NCBI RefSeq assembly: GCF_009905215.1
Contig: NZ_CP047593.1
Location: forward strand, 124,001-188,000
DNA: 64,000 nucleotides
DNA from: Tichowtungia aerotolerans
GTDB taxonomy: Bacteria > Verrucomicrobiota > Kiritimatiellia > Kiritimatiellales > Tichowtungiaceae
Direction of reading: 5' to 3'
How positions within the stretch are numbered: the first letter of the stretch is position 1; each line of letters starts with the position of its first letter. Under the pieces are notes generated by a model that was given only the letters and a program-made list of their open reading frames with translations, did not search any database and was not told where the DNA came from. Made by a program: the position numbers and the translations under genes. Below are positions 45,122-54,751 of this stretch, in pieces.

Positions 45122-46538
45122 CATTTTCTCCTTGGGAAACCGTTTCGAGGACCGCACCCCAGTCGCCGCCGAGCGAGCGGTACAACTGAATTCGATCACC
45201 CAGCAGTTCGTATTCCGCCGTCAGCACACTCACTTCCAGATTCTGGCGCGACGTCTCTGCCGCCAGAGCTTCAAAATAGGTTTCCAGCCCGCGGGTATAG
45301 CGACGGTATGCCTCTGTGGCGGTCTGCTGTGCGGCCTCAAACTGTCGGCCCAGCGTATTCACATACTCCTGCTGATGGGTTTCCGCAGAAAGAGCATCCT
45401 CCACTTCGCCGAGCGCACCCAGCACCGCTTCACGATAGGCTGCCAGCTGTTCATCTGCGGCGGCGCGGGTTCTGGCAACATCCGCACGCAGGGACCCGCC
45501 GTCGATCAGCGGCATCGTCAGTCCGGCCAGCAGATTTCCAATCCAGTTATCAAAAAGCCGATCCGTGTCGGAATTCGATGTTGTAAGGGTGCCGGTCAGC
45601 CGGATTGCAGGCATACGGGCCGCGCGAGCCGCGCTTACATTCCAATCGGCAGCAGCCAGCAGCGCCCACTCTCTCTGAAGATCCGGGCGCCGGGCCAGAA
45701 GGTCCGCCGGAATACCCGAGTCCGGTCGTTCAGGAAGAGCCGGCAGCGCTTTCGCTTCCAGTGCCAGATCGGTCTGCGGCGGCTCACCGACCAGAATAGC
45801 CAGCCGGTTATAGGCGGCAGCCAACGAAGCGCGCACCGGCGGCAGCGCCGCCTCGGCCGCAATCACCTGCTGACGCCGCTGCAGTACATCCAGCGCATCC
45901 GCACTGGAGGTCTGGAACCGTTTTCCAACCACGGAAAGCATTTTACGATTTACCGTCAGCTGTTTTTCCAGAACCGCCAGGCGCTGATTCAGGTACAGCC
46001 ATTGGAAATAAGCCGATGCCGTTTCGGCGGAGATCGTCATGGCCGCGGTTTCCAGGCTGAACCGGCTGGCGTCCAGACCGGCCAATGCCGCACGATGGCC
46101 GGACGCCACCCGCCCCCACAGGTCAAACTCATAGCGGGAAACTTCCAGTCCCAGTGAAAAATCGTCCGCCGTCGACGTTCCGGCACCGGCTGTATGGGTA
46201 TATCGCGTTTGCGCATCACCAGTTGCATCCAGAGACGGAAAACGATCCGCACCGCTTTTCATCACAGCGGCTTCGGCCTGCCGCAACCGGGCGGCAGCCT
46301 GCTCGATGGTCAGGTTCCCGCCGAGCGCCCGCTCCATCAAGCGGGTCATCTGTGCATCATCAAACGCCGTCCACCATGCATTTGGAACCGCCGCGCTGTC
46401 GACGGCCTGACGATATTCATCTGGCAGCATCATGGTTTCGCGTTCATCCGGGCCGAACAGTATGGTGCACGAAGAACAGGCGAACACCGCAAACGCTGCC
46501 GCAAAAAGTAATAAACCGGAATGCATTTTTTTCATCAT
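45111..46538 (-). CDS. Outer-membrane efflux lipoprotein (NodT/TolC family)
   Basis: A 475-residue outer-membrane channel. The leader ends in FACSSC, giving a lipobox, and is followed by the usual NodT-type opening (WWTAFDDAQMTRLMERALGGNLTIEQAAARLRQAEA). Two repeated coiled-coil halves (about 55-250 and 265-470) form the TolC fold. It completes the tripartite pump with the adaptor and RND genes downstream. The gene begins right after the stop of the TetR gene: ATG 46538 touches TAG, and GGAG in the end of the TetR gene serves as ribosome-binding site. ATG 46535 is possible too. Confidence 0.93.
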   Translation of the reverse strand: MMKKMHSGLLLFAAAFAVFACSSCTILFGPDERETMMLPDEYRQAVDSAAVPNAWWTAFDDAQMTRLMERALGGNLTIEQAAARLRQAEAAVMKSGADRFPSLDATGDAQTRYTHTAGAGTSTADDFSLGLEVSRYEFDLWGRVASGHRAALAGLDASRFSLETAAMTISAETASAYFQWLYLNQRLAVLEKQLTVNRKMLSVVGKRFQTSSADALDVLQRRQQVIAAEAALPPVRASLAAAYNRLAILVGEPPQTDLALEAKALPALPERPDSGIPADLLARRPDLQREWALLAAADWNVSAARAARMPAIRLTGTLTTSNSDTDRLFDNWIGNLLAGLTMPLIDGGSLRADVARTRAAADEQLAAYREAVLGALGEVEDALSAETHQQEYVNTLGRQFEAAQQTATEAYRRYTRGLETYFEALAAETSRQNLEVSVLTAEYELLGDRIQLYRSLGGDWGAVLETVSQGENDER

Positions 46539-47114
46539 CTATCTCCGTACAGCAGCTGCGGACCAGAACAGCTCAAGCAGCGATTCCACTTCGATGTTGT
46601 CATGATTAAACCGGTTAAGCCGGGATCGGAAAAGAAGAGGCCCAATCAGGCTGCAGTGCAGATCTGCCACCGTAAAATCATCCCGCAAAGCCCTCTCATC
46701 GATTCCAGCCTGAATCAGGCTGCGCGCCGCGCGGACCAGCTGTTTGTGCTGCTGCATAAATGCTTTTTGAATTATTTCCGAACCGGTCTGGTTCATCAGT
46801 CGGAACATGACAGAACGTCTTTCAATAAATACGGCGACCTCCCGCCCGAAACACAGAAACCGTTCGTGGAAAGAAATGTTCATCGCTGCGATCTCCCGCA
46901 TGCGCTCTGACATCTCTGCGACGCCATCAATTGCCATTTGAACAAACAGGTCTTCTTTGTTTTCAAAGTAGAGATACAAAGTCCCTTTGCCGACTCCGGC
47001 CCGTGCCGCAATATCATCCAGTTTTACTTCATCAAAACGCCGCGCCGTGAACTCCGCGTGAGCCGCCTTCAGGATTGCATCGCGCTTCTGCTGTTTTTTT
47101 CGTTCCCGGGTCAT
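46539..47114 (-). CDS. TetR/AcrR-family repressor of the efflux operon
   Basis: A 191-residue regulator with an N-terminal TetR DNA-binding domain (AILKAAHAEFTARRFDEVKLDDIAARAGVGKGTLYLYFENKEDLF) and an all-helical ligand domain. It is the first gene of the minus-strand operon and precedes the outer-membrane factor with no gap, so it is co-transcribed with the pump it probably represses. A perfect palindrome 18 bp upstream of its start is the likely operator. The ribosome-binding site before ATG 47114 is weak. The inducing compound is unknown. Confidence 0.93.
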   Translation of the reverse strand: MTRERKKQQKRDAILKAAHAEFTARRFDEVKLDDIAARAGVGKGTLYLYFENKEDLFVQMAIDGVAEMSERMREIAAMNISFHERFLCFGREVAVFIERRSVMFRLMNQTGSEIIQKAFMQQHKQLVRAARSLIQAGIDERALRDDFTVADLHCSLIGPLLFRSRLNRFNHDNIEVESLLELFWSAAAVRR

Positions 47115-47131
47115 GCCGAGAAAGCTACAAA

Positions 47132-47145
47132 ACTGACCGGTCAGT
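47132..47145. promoter_or_regulatory. Operator ACTGACCGGTCAGT at the efflux operon promoter
   Basis: A perfect 14-bp palindrome of the TetR/AcrR type, 18 bp upstream of the TetR gene. On the minus strand TTGAAT lies ahead of it and TTTTGT just after, 17 bp apart, so the palindrome would sit inside the promoter spacer, where a repressor blocks RNA polymerase. The -10 element is weak. Confidence 0.8.
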
Positions 47146-47436
47146 CACAATTCAATTTTTAATTATTTTATTAAGTGGCGGTCGGCCTGAGTTCTCCGGA
47201 TTCAACCCGATGAAGAAAACGTCTATCAAAAGAACAACGGTCACCTACTCCGACCTCGAGCGCACGCTCATTAAGCTGTGCTGTACCAATCGGAACTCAA
47301 AGCCGGCATGACCCATAACAACCGCCAAACATGCCATTAAGAATGGCCTACTTCTGAAACAGGGTGATCAATCAAATCGACCGGGAATTTTTTAAGCGCA
47401 CAGAACAACATTTCCCCGGCATCCCCTCTCGGCAAC
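47146..47436. other. 291-bp non-coding gap between the efflux operon and the secretin operon
   Basis: It contains the -35 side of the efflux promoter. A 33-codon frame on the plus strand (47210-47311, starting MKKTSIKRTT) lacks a ribosome-binding site and has no known relative, so it is not called. Nothing else is recognisable. Confidence 0.5.
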
Positions 47437-47462
47437 AAAAAACGCGAACCCGAAGGTTCGCG
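47437..47462 (-). terminator. Rho-independent terminator after the secretin operon
   Basis: On the minus strand CGCGAACC (47462-47455) pairs with GGTTCGCG (47450-47443) around the stable loop TTCG, and six T residues follow. It lies about 40 bp after the stop of the second secretin gene and closes the three-gene unit. Confidence 0.92.
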
Positions 47463-47499
47463 TATGTAAGGGTTCATTTTTTGATCTCATTCAAAATGC

Positions 47500-49044
47500 T
47501 CAGGGAGCACTCTGAACAAGCCTCCCATTCGGCATCACCTTGCGGGCCGAAACAAGAATCATCAAATTGCGCTTCACGCTGCGCTCGCCTTCGGACCGGA
47601 ATAACCGGCCAATCAAGGGAACACTTCCTAAAACCGGAACCCGATCGCTAAAGCTTTCCGTTTTCTCGCTGATTAATCCGCCCATGCCAATCGTGCTGCC
47701 GTCCTTGATGGTCACACGTGTTTTGATTTCACGCTGACGGAAAATCGGCAGGCGCGCACGAATCGCGTCATGCTCATACGTCATCCCAATGCGATACTGA
47801 TACCACGTGTAGGACGAATCAGCCGGAGCCACTTCATAATTGCGCCATCCGACCAGATCTTTAACAACCGGATTGAGATCCATTTCGATCAAATCACTTT
47901 CGATCAGCTTCGGTTTAACCTCCAGCTCAACCCCCATCAGAGACTCCTCAAAATCCTGATAATCGGCATACACGATCGTCCCGCCGCTGGCACCCACTTC
48001 AAAGACTTCCGGGAAATAGTGCCGCTGTCCCACCTGGATCAACGCAGACTGCCCGGAACGGGTCACCACTCGGGGAGCCGACAAAACATCCGCTCCGGAA
48101 GTCTGATCAATGGCACGAACCAGCAGATCCAGATCGTTACCAATATCACCAGTAATCTTAAGTTCCCCAGCCTGATCATTAAAGCCGTCAACCAAGCGGC
48201 TCGCAGTCCAGTCACCGCTCTCGCCGTCAACTCCAAGACCTAAGGCCCCGGGCTTGTCAAACACGCCGGCGTCACCGGTGGTGCGCAGAGCTCCGGCAAA
48301 AAGGGATTCTCCGTCTTTGACGCTCCAGTCATCCGCCAGCGACTGGGCAGAAGAGTCCTGCACGTCGGACCACTCAAAACCCAGCTCTTCGAGCGCGCCT
48401 TCGGCGAATTCAATAAACCGGGTTTCGATTTCGATCTGTCCTTTGCGGCCATCCAGCGGCGCCTCGAGGGCCGCCAGAAGCTGCTCCAGCTCTTCAATCG
48501 TATCTTTGGTGTTGCAGACAACAATCTTTTTCAGCTTCGGACGGTAGACCGCATAAGCTCCATCCTCAAAGACAAGCGGCTCAAACAGACTGGAAACATC
48601 TACCGCCTCATCGGCATCCGACAGTTTCAGCTTCTGAATCGTCTCATCCGTCAGCGGATAGTTGCGCAGGATCATTCCGTTCCAGGCCTGCTCCACTGTT
48701 TGGATCGCATCGTCTTCAGCATTGCGCCGAAGCCGGGCGTTAATACGGCTCAAAAAATAGCGCGACAGCGCATGCGCCGGCATGGTTTCGAGAATCTTTT
48801 CGAACCCGGCAGCCGCCTGAAGGTAATCCCCTTCGGCATACAGGCGCATACTTTCATCGGACAGCTTTTCAATTTGTGCCGGTGTCAGCTCAGTCTGTTT
48901 CTGCTGAACAGCCTCAGACGCTGCCGGCTCGGTCGCAGGGCTTGTCGAAGCCAAATTGTCAGCAATGCCCGCAACAGACTCTTCAGCCTGCGTGAAGCAG
49001 GCGGCAGCCAAGAGGATTGCTGCGATTGTGGTTTGATTTTTCAT
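47500..49044 (-). CDS. Secretin-family outer-membrane protein with TPR-like N-terminus
   Basis: A 514-residue exported protein. After a signal peptide (about 1-20) comes a helical TPR-like part (SDESMRLYAEGDYLQAAAGFEKILETMPAHALSRYFL), then a secretin domain. Hallmarks are QIEIETRFIEF, DVLSAPRVVTRSGQSALIQVGQ, the ring motif GMGGLISEKTESFSDRVPVLGSVPLIGRLF, and the end segment SVKRNLMILVSARKV. Secretins form the outer-membrane gate of type II/III secretion and type IV pili. This one is short and has few N-domains. It lies 23 bp after a paralogous secretin gene and ends the operon. No ATPase, platform protein or pseudopilin gene is nearby, so it may depend on parts encoded elsewhere. GGAG precedes ATG 49044 by eight bases. 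Confidence 0.85.
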   Translation of the reverse strand: MKNQTTIAAILLAAACFTQAEESVAGIADNLASTSPATEPAASEAVQQKQTELTPAQIEKLSDESMRLYAEGDYLQAAAGFEKILETMPAHALSRYFLSRINARLRRNAEDDAIQTVEQAWNGMILRNYPLTDETIQKLKLSDADEAVDVSSLFEPLVFEDGAYAVYRPKLKKIVVCNTKDTIEELEQLLAALEAPLDGRKGQIEIETRFIEFAEGALEELGFEWSDVQDSSAQSLADDWSVKDGESLFAGALRTTGDAGVFDKPGALGLGVDGESGDWTASRLVDGFNDQAGELKITGDIGNDLDLLVRAIDQTSGADVLSAPRVVTRSGQSALIQVGQRHYFPEVFEVGASGGTIVYADYQDFEESLMGVELEVKPKLIESDLIEMDLNPVVKDLVGWRNYEVAPADSSYTWYQYRIGMTYEHDAIRARLPIFRQREIKTRVTIKDGSTIGMGGLISEKTESFSDRVPVLGSVPLIGRLFRSEGERSVKRNLMILVSARKVMPNGRLVQSAP

Positions 49045-49067
49045 GATTATTTCTCCTCTAAAACGGG

Positions 49068-50630
49068 TTAGTCAATTTGGGATGAACGGCGTCCATTTAC
49101 ATCCACCTGAGTTGCGGTTGCAAAAATCATCAGGTTGCGCTTCACGCTGCGCTCGCCTTCTGAGCGAAACAGGCGTCCGACGAACGGAATGGACCCCAGC
49201 ACTGGAACCTTATCTTTGTAGGTTTCGAGCTTTTCATAAATCAGCCCGCCCATGCCGACCGTACTGCCATCGGCAACCGTCAGGTTGCTTTCCAGCTTGC
49301 GAACCCGGAATACCGGCAGCGAACCATTCAACTGCGGAACCGGAACGCCGTATTCATCCATTGTCACGGCTCGACCCTGATCGTAATACTTCGGACCGCT
49401 GGTGAAGCTCTCTTCGTTGGGATCCTCGCCACCAAGGGTAGAGAACATGTTGTTCCAGGCAGTGTCTATCACTCCGGGCATATTGAGGATCGGGAAGCGT
49501 CCCTGAACCTTCATATCCGGCGCGGCGCGGCCCGCCCAAACCATCATCTCGGCATTGCCCGGCGTGATCTGATAATCATCAAACCCGATCAAATCAATCA
49601 CTTCCGGCTGAAGGTCCAGGTTAATGAGGCCGTCGTCGAGCACTTCCGGCGTCACCTTCAAGTAAACACCGAGATTCTGTCTTTCCCAGTCATCAAACTC
49701 TACATAGAGACTGCTCTCCTTCTGGCCTACCTGAAAAGCGGTCGGCATCATTTCCTGATCCCCCACCCAGATTTCCGCCATTTCGCCGTCCTGGGTCGTG
49801 ACGCTGGGCGCCGACAGGACATCGGCCCCGCCGGACTGCTCCAGAGCACTGATCACCAGATCGAGTGGAAGCCATCCGTCTTTGGTCAGCGTCATGCTGC
49901 CGGCACTGCCGGCATCCAGCGCGCTGGCCGCTGTGCGCAGCGTTCCGCCCAGTGTCTGGTTCGGCAAGTCTGCCAGCCAGTCCCCGGAGACCTGCCACGC
50001 CTCATTAAAGTTCCAGCTGAAACCAAGCTCATTCAGCACCTTCTGCTCCACTTCTACGAAACGGGTTTCAATCTCGACCTGACGATAATCGGTCACGTCG
50101 TGATGTTCAGCGAGCACATCGACCACCTGAAGCATTCCGGCGGCGGTTTGACGAACGATCAGTCGATTAAAATCGGGCCAGAAATCAGCCGCGCACTCTT
50201 CAGGAAAGTCGATCGTCTTGAAGAACGAACGTACATCAATTTTCGCCTGCCCCGGATTGGATCCGGCGAGCAACTCCTTAGCCACATCTTCTTTCACAGA
50301 AAACGTTTTCATCTGGATTTTATCCGTTGCATTCCAGGCCTGCTCAACCTCCATCAGCAGGTTGGCCCGAACTGTCTCCCGGACATTCTGGCGGAATGGC
50401 GCCGCCGCACCATGGATCGTGTTGCGAAGCTCATCCGCCGCAAAATCCACTGTATCCCCAACCGCCCGAACAGTATCAACGGGGGCTTCCCGAAGCGAGT
50501 CGACGGCTTTTTCAAGAACCACATCACTCTCATCCGACACGCCGGTCGACGAAGCAATCACCACTTCGGCGGAAGCCAACCCGCCAGCCATTGCGCCCGC
50601 AATGATAAGCTCACCTATGCACCTTTTCAT
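49068..50630 (-). CDS. Secretin-family outer-membrane protein, paralogue of the next gene
   Basis: A 520-residue exported protein with a signal peptide (about 1-21), a helical N-terminal region (VLEKAVDSLREAP and following) and a secretin domain. Key parts are QVEIETRFVEVEQKVLNELGFSW, DVLSAPSVTTQDGEMAEIWVGDQ, GMGGLIYEKLETYKDKVPVLGSIPFVGRLF and SVKRNLMIFATATQV. The C-terminal 60 residues are nearly the same as in the following gene (RSEGERSVKRNLMI is identical), while the N-terminal parts differ. Two similar but non-identical rings, or a mixed ring, are possible. AAGGAG lies six bases before ATG 50630, and the gene follows the 1306-residue exported protein after 65 bp. Confidence 0.85.
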   Translation of the reverse strand: MKRCIGELIIAGAMAGGLASAEVVIASSTGVSDESDVVLEKAVDSLREAPVDTVRAVGDTVDFAADELRNTIHGAAAPFRQNVRETVRANLLMEVEQAWNATDKIQMKTFSVKEDVAKELLAGSNPGQAKIDVRSFFKTIDFPEECAADFWPDFNRLIVRQTAAGMLQVVDVLAEHHDVTDYRQVEIETRFVEVEQKVLNELGFSWNFNEAWQVSGDWLADLPNQTLGGTLRTAASALDAGSAGSMTLTKDGWLPLDLVISALEQSGGADVLSAPSVTTQDGEMAEIWVGDQEMMPTAFQVGQKESSLYVEFDDWERQNLGVYLKVTPEVLDDGLINLDLQPEVIDLIGFDDYQITPGNAEMMVWAGRAAPDMKVQGRFPILNMPGVIDTAWNNMFSTLGGEDPNEESFTSGPKYYDQGRAVTMDEYGVPVPQLNGSLPVFRVRKLESNLTVADGSTVGMGGLIYEKLETYKDKVPVLGSIPFVGRLFRSEGERSVKRNLMIFATATQVDVNGRRSSQID

Positions 50631-50695
50631 TCCCTACTCCTTCTGCTATCCGCGCCCACTGGAGGCTGGCGGAATCTCTCTTTATTCACCGCACC

Positions 50696-53600
50696 TTAAT
50701 CGACCGTCACCTTGTAATAAACGGCCGGAACATCCACATGAATGATGTCGATGAACCGATTGGTCGTGAGCCCCACGGCTCCCTCCAGCGGCTTAAACTC
50801 CTCTGTAAGATTCAATGTGTACCAGACGGTATATGCGCGCCCCGGGGCGGCGACCCAGCTGATATCCCGCGCCCCATCGGCAGCAACGCTAAAGACCGAA
50901 TCAGCGCGGAGCGGATCGGTTCCGGCGATGAGTTCTTCATCGTAGGACATGCCGTCGCCATCGGCATCAAGCAAGTCGATCGGCATCGAACCGGGCGCGC
51001 TATTGGTCACAATGAGTGCGACAGTAACTTCTACCGGGTCCTTCTCATTATCATCCTCAGACGAAACTTCCAGCTGTGCATTACGAACCAGCTGATTGGT
51101 TCCGGATGGAATCAGGGTGGCGGCGTTGCCAATTACAGAAATCCGGTCACTGCTCCCCGGCTCCAGCGTTCCCTCAACCGGCGTATACGTGAAGTACTCT
51201 TCATCGGACGGCTGCAACCGGACTGACCGGGCAGCAGCTTCATTTACATAATTGGTGCGCGGGAACCCGTTGATATCGATCACCACCTCATCGGAAGGAA
51301 GCGTCAGCACACCGCCGGCAAACCGCGTAAGGCTTGAGAGCCTGGAGCGCACCCCCGCCACCGTGACCGGCCAGCTGATTCCGTTCAGATTGCGGTAATT
51401 GAACCGCACGGATCCATCGGAAAACAGCAAAGCCTGGAAGCTGATATCGGATCCAAAACTCGCACCGACCTGCTCCATATTCTCCCAGCTGACAACCAGC
51501 CGGTTGGTATCACCGCTCATGTAAATGGCGGCATTTTCATCCATGAAAAGGTATCCCCAGTACGGCGCAACAAACTGATCCGGCACGTTCGGACTGGCGG
51601 TCTGCAGATCATTGCCGGCCGCGATGCGGCCGCTCGCCCCCAGCGAAATCCCGCCGTTAACCCCAACCGACAGGTCCGTGTAGCTGCCGTCATAGAACGG
51701 GAAAGCAAACCCGATCGGAAGCAGCGCGCTGTACCCTTCGTTCGTGGCGTTGATGTACGGGCTGACGCCGGGGTCCTGCAGTTCAATGCGGTTCGTTTCG
51801 GCCGCGATGTCCACCCAGCTGTTTGTCAGGAACACTTCAAAGCCATACTGCTTCGACGCGGCATTGGAGTCGCCACTGATCGAATAGGTCAACGGCGCCG
51901 TGCCGGTGTTTGAAACCATAAAGCGTCCCTCAACCGACTGCCCCGCCTCCGCAAAAAGCTGCAGGTTATTGGTCGAAACCGCCAGCACCGGAACGGCGGC
52001 AACGACCGCGGCGTGAACATCAACGAAATCATTGCCCCCGCTGCTCCAGTTGAATGTTGTGTTGAAGAGGCTGGACTCCCCGGCAGCCTGCCCGGTGCCG
52101 TCGGCCGTAAAGACAACCGAAGCAGTACCAAATCCCGGCACCACTCCGGTCGTCGGGCTGTAAGAAACCCAGCGGTTTTCCGCCAGCGCCAGCGCCAGCG
52201 CGGTTCCGTCCGCCGGCAGGATCCCAAAATTTTCAAACTGATCGGATCCACCCTGGACTCCGACTGCGGCAAACGCGGCCTGGTTTTCCGAAATATTGTA
52301 GTAGCTGAATTTAAGCTCTCCGCTGGCGAAAAGTTCCGCCTGAAATTGAAGGTCGGTCTCTTTCGACACGCCGCTCAGAGTAACCTGATCGAACACAACG
52401 ACCAGCCGGTCCGCCTGATGGATCGTGCGCAGGCTGCCCTCCGGAATTCCCAGCTGCACATGGCGGAACGGGGCAATCAGCGGACGGTTGCCCAGCGGCA
52501 GCGCGCCAGTGGAATTATCGGCGATTTCCATATTTCCTGAAACGGGCTCTGTGGTGAGGATAATCGCGCCGTTCGAATCCACATAGAAATGGGTATAGAC
52601 GTTGCCGTAGAACGGGAAGGCGAAGCCAATGGCACGGGTATCACTCTGTCCGGACTCCGCTGCCGTAATCGTCGGAATCGAGGGATAAGGATCGTTGAGC
52701 AGCAGAACAGTCCCGCCGGTCTCCCGCGGCGAAACCGCCGCTGAGCTGCCAGTCGGAATGCTGCCCCAGCTGGCATTATCGTCCACCGTAAAAGTGAACG
52801 CCGCATTGCCGCTGTTGGAAATAACGACCACTCCGCTCGCGAAATGTCCTTCGGCGACGCTCAGATCGATCGTCCCCGGAGTCAGCGAGGGTATCGAGCG
52901 GTTAAAAACGGAAATCGAAAAGTTCAGCTCCCAGAACGTTGCGCCGGCGGTATTTTTAGCCGTAAAAGCTTCCTCGCCATCCGGAGCATCAAGAGGAATC
53001 ATAACCGTATACGTAGTCGAGGTGACGTCCCCAACCGACATTACGGCGTACAGGTCAGTGCCCGGCGCAACCTGCCAGCCGGATTCAGACACCAAGGCAT
53101 TCGTGATGCTGTTCACCGGGATCGCCCCGTCATTCGTGCTGGTAACGGTGATTTCGAGAATTTCGCCCGGTTCGTAAATTCCGGGCAGGTTGTTGACGCC
53201 GCCCGCCTCCACAATGGCATTCGTCGACAGCAGCAACGGCGAAATTTTGGGACCGACATCAAACACGAGCTCGAACGCCACCGGGTTAGGCTGCGAACTG
53301 TTGTTGTTATAGGTCACCTGAAGCGTATCCGTATACTGGCCCTGCCCCGGAGTGAGCGACGCATCCGCCGTCACCGCAATATTGGTGACCGCCCCCGCCG
53401 GAAGACTGAGAATTCCGCTCGGAACCTGCAGCCAGGCTTCGCTTTTGGACAGTTCATAGGACAGCGCCCAACCGGCCGTATTGGAAATCGTCAACTGGGC
53501 GACATCGGTGTCCGCCACATCACCGGACAGGGATGTTTTATCGATCGAAGCAAATGCCGTATTCAACACCTCCAGCTCCACATTAACCAAAAAATTGCTG

Positions 53601-54616
53601 GTTGAGCCGTCCGTACCGGTTCCCTGCATGTTAAGCGCAAATGCGTCCGAAAACACACCGGGCAGCGCATTGGAGGCAATGGATACATCAAACCGATTCG
53701 TCACGGATTCCCCGCGAAGGATCTGCGCCACAGCATTGGATCCGGAATGAACCGTCAGCCAGGGATAGTTGCTCTCCAGCTGAATGGTTACATTGGTTGC
53801 ATCATAGCCGTCATTTTGAATGACGAATGTGAGATTCGTGGTGACGCCGGGCTTTTGAGCCGGCTGCTCCGGCGCGGAGTCGGGATAAACCAAATCGCAG
53901 GGACCGAAACTCAGATCCTCCGTAACCAGCGTCAACAGCGGCGGATTCTCCGCGTCATTTCCAGCCCGGAAGCGATAATTTTTTGCTTCCGGCGCCACCT
54001 GATCCGCAGCGATACAGAAAAAGATATACTGATTGGTCGCCCCGGCGTCATACTGAGCCTGTACCCAAGCCGCCAGATCGCTCTGGGCGGTGGCCTGCCC
54101 GGTCAGATCATAAATACCTTCAGTGCCGCCGGCCGGAACAAACTCGGAGCTGATCGGGGTGCGCCCCGCAGCGCCCACGTATGGCCCCTGATAAAAGTCA
54201 GAAGCAGCCATCGCCGGAGACGGATCGACACGCAACCCATAAAGATCCAGCCCAAATGTAAATGATGTAGTAAATCTCCAATACATCATCATGGACAGGT
54301 TGGCCTGCACCACTTTGTGCCCCGGCGGCAGGGGCGGTAACTGAAACATCGTGACCCCGGCAACCGGAATATTTCCAAACGCATTCCCCACAAACATGAA
54401 ATTTGGAACCGTTGCGCCGTCCTCGGTCACACGCCCGTCACTCCCCGCGACACTGTTGATCTGAAAAGTGTCTGCAAACGCTGCGCAACAGGAAAAAAGC
54501 AGAGCTGCCGCAATAAATTCACGACCTCGCCGTGCAAGGAAAAACCGCCCCAGTGGAAAGACGCAACCCCACCGGTCCATCCCGATCTTCCGGGCGCCCG
54601 CTTTAATCGAATCCAT
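50696..54616 (-). CDS. Large exported beta-rich surface protein with duplicated FPFY domains and TSP3-like tail
   Basis: A 1306-residue protein. After a long leader (hydrophobic core FIAAALLFSCCAAFA) come an opening beta-domain (about 50-230), several Ig-like/BACON-like repeats (for example VADTDVAQLTISNTAGWALSY and PGQGQYTDTLQVTYNNN), and two related domains marked by IGFAFPFYGNVYTHFYVDSNGA and IGFAFPFYDGSYTDLSVGVNGG. The acidic LLDADGDGMSYDEELIAGTDP tail (TSP3/dockerin-like, Ca-binding) is followed by the end domain ISWVAAPGRAYTVWYTLNL. No catalytic motif was seen, so adhesion or a structural surface role is more likely than an enzyme. GGGAG lies about eight bases before ATG 54616; a longer frame from 54637 is less likely. 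It is the first gene of an operon with two secretins and may be their cargo. Confidence 0.8.
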   Translation of the reverse strand: MDSIKAGARKIGMDRWGCVFPLGRFFLARRGREFIAAALLFSCCAAFADTFQINSVAGSDGRVTEDGATVPNFMFVGNAFGNIPVAGVTMFQLPPLPPGHKVVQANLSMMMYWRFTTSFTFGLDLYGLRVDPSPAMAASDFYQGPYVGAAGRTPISSEFVPAGGTEGIYDLTGQATAQSDLAAWVQAQYDAGATNQYIFFCIAADQVAPEAKNYRFRAGNDAENPPLLTLVTEDLSFGPCDLVYPDSAPEQPAQKPGVTTNLTFVIQNDGYDATNVTIQLESNYPWLTVHSGSNAVAQILRGESVTNRFDVSIASNALPGVFSDAFALNMQGTGTDGSTSNFLVNVELEVLNTAFASIDKTSLSGDVADTDVAQLTISNTAGWALSYELSKSEAWLQVPSGILSLPAGAVTNIAVTADASLTPGQGQYTDTLQVTYNNNSSQPNPVAFELVFDVGPKISPLLLSTNAIVEAGGVNNLPGIYEPGEILEITVTSTNDGAIPVNSITNALVSESGWQVAPGTDLYAVMSVGDVTSTTYTVMIPLDAPDGEEAFTAKNTAGATFWELNFSISVFNRSIPSLTPGTIDLSVAEGHFASGVVVISNSGNAAFTFTVDDNASWGSIPTGSSAAVSPRETGGTVLLLNDPYPSIPTITAAESGQSDTRAIGFAFPFYGNVYTHFYVDSNGAIILTTEPVSGNMEIADNSTGALPLGNRPLIAPFRHVQLGIPEGSLRTIHQADRLVVVFDQVTLSGVSKETDLQFQAELFASGELKFSYYNISENQAAFAAVGVQGGSDQFENFGILPADGTALALALAENRWVSYSPTTGVVPGFGTASVVFTADGTGQAAGESSLFNTTFNWSSGGNDFVDVHAAVVAAVPVLAVSTNNLQLFAEAGQSVEGRFMVSNTGTAPLTYSISGDSNAASKQYGFEVFLTNSWVDIAAETNRIELQDPGVSPYINATNEGYSALLPIGFAFPFYDGSYTDLSVGVNGGISLGASGRIAAGNDLQTASPNVPDQFVAPYWGYLFMDENAAIYMSGDTNRLVVSWENMEQVGASFGSDISFQALLFSDGSVRFNYRNLNGISWPVTVAGVRSRLSSLTRFAGGVLTLPSDEVVIDINGFPRTNYVNEAAARSVRLQPSDEEYFTYTPVEGTLEPGSSDRISVIGNAATLIPSGTNQLVRNAQLEVSSEDDNEKDPVEVTVALIVTNSAPGSMPIDLLDADGDGMSYDEELIAGTDPLRADSVFSVAADGARDISWVAAPGRAYTVWYTLNLTEEFKPLEGAVGLTTNRFIDIIHVDVPAVYYKVTVD

Positions 54617-54751
54617 TCTAAATTCTCCCAAAAACATGCACTTTCAGATGAAACATAACTGTCCAGCAAAGCCAGATCGAAGGTCCGATCCACAGCTCAC
54701 CAGCGAGAGTACAGCTTCCCAAACCGCCACGGGATTGCAAGAAAAAATAAA

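Noticed and set aside
47210-47311. 33-codon plus-strand frame starting MKKTSIKRTT
   Set aside because: No ribosome-binding site, no relative known to me and no supporting context.
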